Positions 1 through 5,188 of a stretch of 6,002 bases of DNA are shown here, piece by piece. A program made the translations under genes and the position numbers. The stretch's first letter is position 1, and every line of letters starts with the position of its first letter. Source of the stretch: Actinomycetes bacterium (GTDB taxonomy: Bacteria; Actinomycetota; Aquicultoria; CAJVYJ01); the NCBI GenBank assembly GCA_030597945.1, contig JAUVQW010000075.1, forward strand, positions 1 to 6,002. Reading direction: 5' to 3'. The notes under the pieces are model-generated. The model did not search any database, was not told the DNA's origin, and saw only the letters and a list, made by a program, of their open reading frames with translations.

Positions 1-17
1 ATCGATCTAGACTTTAC

Positions 18-884
18 TCACTTCAGCAGCGACTTCCAATCGGCAGTGAACTTCTCCATCCCCACGTCTGTCAAGTCATGTTGAATATCAAATGACGTCC
101 AATTACTGTTAATATCTATCTCCTTATACGGAATCGGTGATAGATCGTTAGATTTATATTGAAATTCACCGTCAGGAATGACCATCCCTAATTCGGCCCA
201 CTCTTTAAGTACTTTGAAAGGAGCGGTGATGATGTCTGATCCAAGAGAAAGGGCATCCAGATGATGATTCAAGTTCCGTACGCTAGCCGTAAGTACCTCA
301 ACATGGCCGTCCTCTAAGCTGTACATCTTCAATATGTTTTCAATAAGCTCCATGCCGTTCTCTCCCCGGTCATCAAGGCGACCAATAAAGGGAGAACAAT
401 AGACCTTTCCGATTCCTGCCGACTTCGTGGCCGAATATATCGCCGCCGCTTGCTCCTGCGAAAAGCAAAGAGTCATATTTACCGGTATTTTGACCTCCAC
501 CGACTTAGCTGCGGCCTTAAGGCCCTCGGCGGTCGTCGGATATTTTATATAGGCATTATCGGGTATCCAAGCATGCATCTCTTTTGCCTGCTCGAACATC
601 TCGTCTGTCAAACTGTCGCTATCAGAATATACTTCTACCGAGATCGATCCTTCCGGTATAAGCCTCGCAAGCTCGGTGACTACGCCTCGATAGTAATCGT
701 TAATCTCCTCGTGGGAAAATTTATCACCTTTTGCCAGCCTTTCCTGGGCTTCAGGTGTTTTTGCTATCAGGCTGGGGTTCGTTGTCTGGCCATCCAGGAA
801 ACCGAGAATTTCTAATGCCTTTTTGGTCTCCTCGGTATCACCGCTGTCGAGAAATATTTTTGTCTTTAAATTTTCCGGTCGCAT
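18..884 (-). CDS. tal: Transaldolase, ~290-residue class, end of the operon
   Basis: Predicted cytoplasmic transaldolase of 288 residues, moving a dihydroxyacetone unit between sedoheptulose-7-P/glyceraldehyde-3-P and erythrose-4-P/fructose-6-P through a lysine Schiff base. Visible family signatures are FLDSGD (Asp13), TTNPSL (34-39, Asn36), SVEV (Glu84), the Schiff-base Lys114 in IKYPTT, VNMTL (Asn136), SPFIGR (164-169, Ser164 and Arg169) and TASVRN (199-204). The length lies between fructose-6-P aldolases (~220) and E. coli TalB (~317). A tail after about residue 240 (PIPYKEID and the rest) is outside the core I recognise. I chose ATG 882-884 over TTG at 885-887 because AAGGAG at 890-895 sits 5 bases from the ATG but only 2 from the TTG. 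The start overlaps the tkt stop by one base (TGATG), so coupled translation is likely. Phe166 and Glu84 match transaldolase rather than fructose-6-P aldolase, but the activity itself is inferred. Confidence 0.9.
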   Translation of the reverse strand: MRPENLKTKIFLDSGDTEETKKALEILGFLDGQTTNPSLIAKTPEAQERLAKGDKFSHEEINDYYRGVVTELARLIPEGSISVEVYSDSDSLTDEMFEQAKEMHAWIPDNAYIKYPTTAEGLKAAAKSVEVKIPVNMTLCFSQEQAAAIYSATKSAGIGKVYCSPFIGRLDDRGENGMELIENILKMYSLEDGHVEVLTASVRNLNHHLDALSLGSDIITAPFKVLKEWAELGMVIPDGEFQYKSNDLSPIPYKEIDINSNWTSFDIQHDLTDVGMEKFTADWKSLLK

Positions 885-2725
885 CAAATCTCCTTAACCC
901 TTTCGATAATTGCTGAACTTGATATCCCTTCGTAATCCAGCAATTCATCCTGCTTTCCGCTCTTTGGGATCTTATCTACCGCCAGTGAGCTGAAGACTAC
1001 ATCAGCTCCACCGATCGCACTCAAGACGGCTTCACCGATACCACCGGGGCGGTAATGATCTTCCACGGTAATGATAGCTTTGCATTCCCTTGCGGCTTTT
1101 TTGAGAGTATCGCCATCGATCGGCTCGATACTGTAAAGATCGATGACTCTTATATTGATCCCCTCGTTTGCAAGTATATCATAAGCTTTGAGCGCTTCAT
1201 GAAGAGTCACTCCAGCACCTATGACCGCAACTTTATCGTTACCGCTCTCCCTTATCACCTTGCTACCGCCGATCATAAATTCCTCATCTGCTTCATAAAT
1301 TACCGGCATATTCATGCGTGTAAGCCTGATGTAAACATTGCCGTGGTTTTTTGCTGCTTCCTCGACAAGCTTTACCGTCGACGTCCCGTCTGAGGGATAT
1401 AGGACTTTCATGTTGTTTACGCTACGAAACATCGAGATATCTTCTAGAGCCATCTGGGAAGGGCCATCCTCACCGATGGAAACTCCGGCATGTGATCCGG
1501 CAAACTTAATATTTGTATGTGGTTGTGAATACTGGCTCATCCTTATCTGATCAAATGCCCGGGAAAAAAAAGCAGCAAATGTAGAGACAAAAGGAATCTT
1601 GCCACGCCTTGAAAGGCCTAGCGCTACTCCGACCATGTTTTGCTCAGCAATGAACATCTCGAAATATCTATCAGGATACTTTTCTCGAAAAATCTGGCTA
1701 TACGTCGAATTGCTAACTTCGCCATCTAGTACAACCATATTCTTATAGTTTGGAAATAAATTGGTAATCGCCTCACCATAAGCTTTTCTTGGCGCTACGC
1801 TAGCTCCTAGCTCGTATGATAAGTCTGCTTGGTCGGCTACCTTGATCTCTTGAGTGTCAATTTTTTTTGGTGGGTCAATGCAACCCCGAATTTCATAATC
1901 GATCTCACCAAGATTGGCGATAGCTTTCTCTTCTTCCTCGATACTTAAGGCTTTTCCATGCCAGCCATTGATATCTTCGATGTCTTCGACGCCCTTCCCC
2001 TTGATGGTCTTGGCTATTATCATCGTCGGCTTGCCCTCTATCTTCTCCGTTTCGCTTATAGCCCTCTCTATCGCCTCTATGTCATGTCCGTCGATCAAGA
2101 TCGTATGCCATCCAAAGGACGCGATCCTTTTTTCATAAGCCTCTAAGTCATGGCCATACATAGTCTCCCTGCTTTGGCCCAATCTATTTACATCCAACAA
2201 ACCGACAAGATTATCGAGTTTATAAAAAGCGGCTATCTGGATCGCTTCCCACTGCGACCCCTCTGCCATCTCGCTGTCGCCCAGAAGTACAAAGGTGTTA
2301 GACGAGACCTGATCGATAAACTTTGCATTGATAGCCATCCCCACTCCGATTGAGAGCCCCTGCCCGAGTGATCCTGTTGCAGCCTCCGCATAAGGAAATA
2401 TCGGCGTAGGGTGTCCTTCTAACTGGCTTCCAAATTTTCTAAAAGTCTTCAACTCATCAACACTGACTCTTCCGGCAGCCGCATACAGAGAGTAAAAAAG
2501 TGGTGAAGCATGGCCCTTGGAGAAGATCAGCCTATCATTATTAGGGTTCTCGAAATCATCCAGATCAGCCTTGAACGCTCCCCCAAAAAGTAGGGTGGTC
2601 AATACATCCGTAGCTGACAGAGAAGATGTGGGGTGGCCCGATCCGGCCGCAGTAGATGATAATAAAATGTAGTATCTTACGAGAGTTGCCAGCTTATTGA
2701 GTTCTTTTAACCTTACATTCATCAC
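884..2725 (-). CDS. tkt: Transketolase, single-chain human-type
   Basis: ThDP-dependent transketolase, 613 residues, transferring two-carbon ketol units between pentose, tetrose and hexose phosphates in the cytoplasm. Order of parts: an N-terminal PP domain with GHP (His31), KGHA (His72), EGHP (His105), GSLGQGLS (118-125), the ThDP/metal motif GDSEMAEG...DVNR (149-181) and WHG (His256); a linker near 280-305; a Pyr domain with the catalytic Glu361 in AEQNM and SHAGVSIGEDGPSQMALED (411-429); and a C-terminal domain from about 490. The 613-residue length and the GEDGPSQMALED block resemble the human-type clade (~620) rather than E. coli TktA (~660), and both halves are fused, unlike the split archaeal enzymes. 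GTG at 2723-2725 gives a 4-base GTGA overlap with gnd and lies 9 bases from GGAGG (2735-2739). The next codon, ATG at 2720-2722, is an alternative start. Identity is secure; the exact start is not. Confidence 0.96.
   Translation of the reverse strand: MMNVRLKELNKLATLVRYYILLSSTAAGSGHPTSSLSATDVLTTLLFGGAFKADLDDFENPNNDRLIFSKGHASPLFYSLYAAAGRVSVDELKTFRKFGSQLEGHPTPIFPYAEAATGSLGQGLSIGVGMAINAKFIDQVSSNTFVLLGDSEMAEGSQWEAIQIAAFYKLDNLVGLLDVNRLGQSRETMYGHDLEAYEKRIASFGWHTILIDGHDIEAIERAISETEKIEGKPTMIIAKTIKGKGVEDIEDINGWHGKALSIEEEEKAIANLGEIDYEIRGCIDPPKKIDTQEIKVADQADLSYELGASVAPRKAYGEAITNLFPNYKNMVVLDGEVSNSTYSQIFREKYPDRYFEMFIAEQNMVGVALGLSRRGKIPFVSTFAAFFSRAFDQIRMSQYSQPHTNIKFAGSHAGVSIGEDGPSQMALEDISMFRSVNNMKVLYPSDGTSTVKLVEEAAKNHGNVYIRLTRMNMPVIYEADEEFMIGGSKVIRESGNDKVAVIGAGVTLHEALKAYDILANEGINIRVIDLYSIEPIDGDTLKKAARECKAIITVEDHYRPGGIGEAVLSAIGGADVVFSSLAVDKIPKSGKQDELLDYEGISSSAIIERVKEI
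890..895 (-). promoter_or_regulatory. Ribosome binding site that sets the tal start
   Basis: AAGGAG is made from the Lys-Glu codons near the end of tkt. It stands 5 bases from ATG 882-884 but only 2 from the in-frame TTG at 885-887, so it decides in favour of the ATG and a one-base TGATG junction with tkt. Confidence 0.7.
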
Positions 2726-3633
2726 AGTCCATGGCCTCCAAACTGATCGCGTAGCACGGTTAGAACCTTGCCAACATAGTCCGGATTATCTTTTGAGTTA
2801 ACTCGAAAATTAAAAGCCTGTTCGATGTTTTCGGTTTTCAGCCCCATCTCTTTAGCGATGCTTACGGTCCACTCACCTTCGCCAGTGAAACCGACCGTGC
2901 CAGACGCATCCTCCAGATCCGGTCCGATTTTTTCATAGCCCTCTTTCAACCAACTTATAAGGGCTGATGCTATCACACTACCATGGCCGTATACATCGGC
3001 TGCTTTTATAAGGTCGATGTTATAATCAGATTCTCTTAAGACATTGAATCCTTCTGCGATCGCTTGCATCATCCCGTACTCAATGCCATTATGGACCATT
3101 TTCACAAAATGACCGGCGCCGTAACCTTCAAAAAACTGAAAGCCATCGACGACCGATATTTCCTTATATAAGGGCTCTATGTATTCGAAAGATTCTTTTT
3201 GGCCTCCGACCATTAAGCAGGCGCCGTTTCTGGCCCCGCCGGGACCTCCGGATACACCGACATCCACGAACTTTATCCCCCGCTCTACTATCCTTGCGGC
3301 TCTTTCAACGCTATCCATATAAAAGGAATTTCCGGCATCAATAAGCATGTCCCCTACATCCATTAGATCCAGAAGACCTCCCTCTTTAAAGATAGTATCT
3401 TCGACTGGCTTTCCCGCTGGAAGCATCATCCATATGACTCTTGGTGCTTCAAGCGACCCTATAAGCTCGCTCAGCGAAAATCTTCCGATTACTCCTTCTT
3501 TTTCAAAGCCCCTTGTAGTCCGAGCGGTGCGATTGAAAGCAAAAACATCCCATTCTTTCTCTGCAAGTTGCAACGCGATATTTCCACCCATCTTACCGAG
3601 GCCGACCATGCCGATCTGTTTTTTAATAACCAC
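2722..3633 (-). CDS. gnd: 6-phosphogluconate dehydrogenase, decarboxylating, short form
   Basis: Oxidative decarboxylation of 6-phosphogluconate to ribulose-5-P and CO2. It has 303 residues, the short class (~300), against ~470 for the E. coli type. The Rossmann loop GLGKMG is at 11-16. NRT (34-36) follows the second strand, where NADP enzymes carry an Asn-Arg pair and NAD enzymes usually an Asp. DAGNS (99-103) and SGGPGGARNG (128-137) line the substrate site. The catalytic helix GAGHFVKMVHNGIEYG (172-187) supplies Lys178, His181, Asn182 and Glu185. The C-terminus ends in FGGH (298-301), the usual short-form signature. The start is GTG, with GGGGAG at 3642-3647 placed 8 bases upstream. Only 3 bases separate it from the zwf stop, and its own end overlaps the tkt start, so it is mid-operon. 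Together with Zwf it would carry out both redox steps of the oxidative branch. NADP preference is inferred from NRT only. Confidence 0.95.
   Translation of the reverse strand: MVIKKQIGMVGLGKMGGNIALQLAEKEWDVFAFNRTARTTRGFEKEGVIGRFSLSELIGSLEAPRVIWMMLPAGKPVEDTIFKEGGLLDLMDVGDMLIDAGNSFYMDSVERAARIVERGIKFVDVGVSGGPGGARNGACLMVGGQKESFEYIEPLYKEISVVDGFQFFEGYGAGHFVKMVHNGIEYGMMQAIAEGFNVLRESDYNIDLIKAADVYGHGSVIASALISWLKEGYEKIGPDLEDASGTVGFTGEGEWTVSIAKEMGLKTENIEQAFNFRVNSKDNPDYVGKVLTVLRDQFGGHGL
2735..2739 (-). promoter_or_regulatory. Ribosome binding site for tkt inside the gnd 3' end
   Basis: GGAGG lies within the codons for the FGGH region of gnd. Spacing is 9 bases to GTG 2723-2725 and 12 to ATG 2720-2722. 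This favours the GTG, which also gives the common 4-base GTGA stop/start overlap, but it does not rule out the ATG. Confidence 0.6.
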
Positions 3634-3636
3634 TTC

Positions 3637-5094
3637 TCACGCTCCCCTTATCGTCGTCGCGTCCACGATAGCGTCACTCTCATCGTATCCCATTAGATTA
3701 AACGATTCTTCATCGTTTGAGTAGATATCTAGCAGCACCTTATTCTCTCTCCAAGCCCTGATTACGGGATCGATAAAATGCCATCCCGATATTGCTTCCT
3801 CGCCTGTTATAAAAAGAGTCTGATCACCTTTTATGCTATCCAATATCAGCCTTGAATAACCCTCGAGATGGCGAACGCCAGAGCTGATATCTTCATACTT
3901 AAAATCCATAATCTGTTGTTCCAGTGCATTAGTTGGTCCGGGGCTTTTAGACCAAAACCTGATCGCAATACCAGGGTCTGGTTCTAGCCGAAAATAGACC
4001 GTGTTCTTGTTTAGCCCAGTAGATCTGGCCGTACTAGACAACATTTTCGAGGGATAAAACGTTACCGCGATCTCCTTCTCAGTCCTAGGCGCCCGTTTTC
4101 CCGCCTCAAGGATTATTGGCACACCCTGCCATCTTTTCGAATTGATAGTCGTTTTGATCTTAAAATATGTTTCAGTCATCGAATTTTTCTTTATACCGGT
4201 TTCACCAAGATAACCCAGGTACTGGCCTCTCGTAGTTCCATTTACTATCTGTTCGTCATTCAATACACTTACATCTTTTAAGAGCCGGCTTCTTGCTCTC
4301 CTAATGGCCTCTGGCCCAAGATCATCCGGAGCATCCATGGTAACAAGGGCTAGCATCTGTAGAAGATGATTTTGCCCGATATCCAGCAGCGCGCCCAATA
4401 AATCATATGTGGCTCCCCTGCCCTCAATACCGATATTTTCCAGCAACTTTACTTCTATTTTCTCAATTGAACGATTATCCCAAACATGCTCTAGAAGATT
4501 ATTTGCAAACCTGAATATGATGATGTTTTGAAGGAGTTCTTTGGCAAGATAGTGGTCAATCCTATAAATTTGCTCGTCTTTGAATATCTTCCCCAGCATC
4601 TCATCGATCCTGATGGCTTCCATAAGGTCGGAACCGTACGGTTTCTCAACCAATATCCGTGTCCAGCTCTGGCCAACAACGCAGGTCTTATCGAGCTTGC
4701 TCGATGATAGGTTGGCAAGGATTTCTGCGTAATATTTCGGAGGGACTGCCAGATGAAATAATTTGTTGGAACAAGAGCTTTGATCCTCATCGATAATGCT
4801 TATCCGCTCATGAAGGTGATTATAATCTTCAACTTTTGTGTAATCACCTTTTTGATATTCAAAAAGATTAAGGAATTCGGGCGGAACCTCGTTCTCTTTT
4901 TCAAGATGGTCGACGACAGCAATTTTTACTAAATCCTTAAAATCTTCATTTGAGAGATCTCGCCTAGAAAAACCTAACACCTTAAACGCATCAGGTAGTC
5001 GATTCGTCTCAAAAAGATGAAATAAAGCCGGTACGACCATCCTGCTAACTAGATCACCGGTAGCTCCGAACAGTATCAGGATATGAGTACTCAT
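3637..5094 (-). CDS. zwf: Glucose-6-phosphate dehydrogenase with a substituted substrate lysine
   Basis: Oxidises glucose-6-P to 6-phosphoglucono-1,5-lactone with NAD(P)+, the entry step of the oxidative pentose phosphate pathway. It has 485 residues, a normal length. Visible in order: nucleotide loop GATGDL (10-15); GFSRRDL (41-47), whose Arg fits the NADP 2'-phosphate contact; EKPYG (150-154); the signature RIDHYLAKE (178-186), normally RIDHYLGKE; QNHLLQM (241-247) with the catalytic base His243; and GKRAPRTEKEI (332-342). Two departures stand out. Residue 19, a near-invariant Lys in the family (Lys21 of Leuconostoc), is Met. The C-terminal tail also lacks the usual GSWGP block. ATG 5092-5094 is preferred over GTG 5101-5103 because the Shine-Dalgarno sequence overlaps that GTG and lies 8 bases from the ATG. 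First gene of the pathway operon, 94 bases after ftsY. Family assignment is firm; full catalytic activity is less so. Confidence 0.93.
   Translation of the reverse strand: MSTHILILFGATGDLVSRMVVPALFHLFETNRLPDAFKVLGFSRRDLSNEDFKDLVKIAVVDHLEKENEVPPEFLNLFEYQKGDYTKVEDYNHLHERISIIDEDQSSCSNKLFHLAVPPKYYAEILANLSSSKLDKTCVVGQSWTRILVEKPYGSDLMEAIRIDEMLGKIFKDEQIYRIDHYLAKELLQNIIIFRFANNLLEHVWDNRSIEKIEVKLLENIGIEGRGATYDLLGALLDIGQNHLLQMLALVTMDAPDDLGPEAIRRARSRLLKDVSVLNDEQIVNGTTRGQYLGYLGETGIKKNSMTETYFKIKTTINSKRWQGVPIILEAGKRAPRTEKEIAVTFYPSKMLSSTARSTGLNKNTVYFRLEPDPGIAIRFWSKSPGPTNALEQQIMDFKYEDISSGVRHLEGYSRLILDSIKGDQTLFITGEEAISGWHFIDPVIRAWRENKVLLDIYSNDEESFNLMGYDESDAIVDATTIRGA
3642..3649 (-). promoter_or_regulatory. Ribosome binding site for gnd inside the zwf 3' end
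   Basis: AAGGGGAG is purine-rich and lies within the last zwf codons, 8 bases before the gnd GTG at 3631-3633. It supports that GTG as the start and indicates translation of gnd directly after zwf termination on the same message. Confidence 0.6.
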
Positions 5095-5102
5095 ATCCTT
5101 CA

Positions 5103-5109
5103 CCTCCTC
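5103..5109 (-). promoter_or_regulatory. Strong Shine-Dalgarno sequence that sets the zwf start
   Basis: GAGGAGG, continuing as TGA, matches the anti-Shine-Dalgarno complement at nearly every position. It lies 8 bases before ATG 5092-5094. The upstream GTG at 5101-5103 overlaps this site and has no ribosome binding site of its own at proper spacing, so the ATG is the better start. It is the strongest such site in the window, consistent with zwf being the first gene of a translation unit. Confidence 0.8.
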
Positions 5110-5114
5110 TTGCC

Positions 5115-5169
5115 AACCGCTTTCTTAAGTATTTGATATCACATTTATTACTTTTCTAAACAAGCGGCT
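5115..5169. repeat. Imperfect inverted repeat bracketing the putative zwf promoter
   Basis: AACCGCTT at 5115-5122 and AAGCGGCT at 5162-5169 are inverted copies with 7 of 8 positions matching, separated by 39 bases. The two arms enclose the candidate -35 and -10 hexamers. They could be paired half-sites for a regulator, the base of a long-loop RNA hairpin in read-through transcripts from ftsY, or chance. No U-tract follows, so it does not look like an intrinsic terminator. Confidence 0.3.
5133..5160 (-). promoter_or_regulatory. Possible sigma-70-type promoter for zwf-gnd-tkt-tal
   Basis: On the minus strand TTTAGA (5155-5160) is followed after 16 bases by TATCAA (5133-5138), which is preceded by TGA, an extended -10 pattern. 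Each hexamer is an imperfect match to consensus. Transcription would begin near 5126, giving a leader of about 30 bases that contains the Shine-Dalgarno site. The location in the only sizeable gap, just before the first pathway gene, supports it; the AT-rich composition makes chance matches easy. Confidence 0.35.
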
Positions 5170-5188
5170 TTAATAAATTGTTGTTTGG

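Noticed and set aside
1..17. The 17 bases after the tal stop as a terminator or next gene start
   Set aside because: Too short to judge; no hairpin, U-tract or Shine-Dalgarno sequence is visible.
450..916. Plus-strand open frames over tal (450-815 and 731-916)
   Set aside because: They lie opposite a gene with clear transaldolase motifs, show no recognisable domain and look like antisense shadows.
1564..1571. Eight-base homopolymer in tkt as a possible frameshift error
   Set aside because: The frame is intact through the conserved block on both sides (STFAAFF then RAFDQIR), so there is no sign of an indel.
2276..2284. GDS instead of GDG in the ThDP motif of transketolase
   Set aside because: To my knowledge GDSEMAEGS occurs in other bacterial transketolases, and the Asp and downstream Asn ligands are present, so it is a family variant rather than a defect.
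1055..2353. Several plus-strand open frames of 60-112 residues over tkt
   Set aside because: All are antisense to a full-length transketolase with intact motifs, with Cys-, His- or Phe-rich low-plausibility products.
3347..3724. Plus-strand 125-residue open frame over gnd and the end of zwf
   Set aside because: It spans the gnd-zwf junction antisense to both, is Ser/Pro-rich without a recognisable fold, and both genes opposite it are secure.
4491..4790. Minus-strand 99-residue open frame inside zwf
   Set aside because: It is an alternate frame of zwf; the Zwf frame carries EKPYG and RIDHYLAKE through the same bases.
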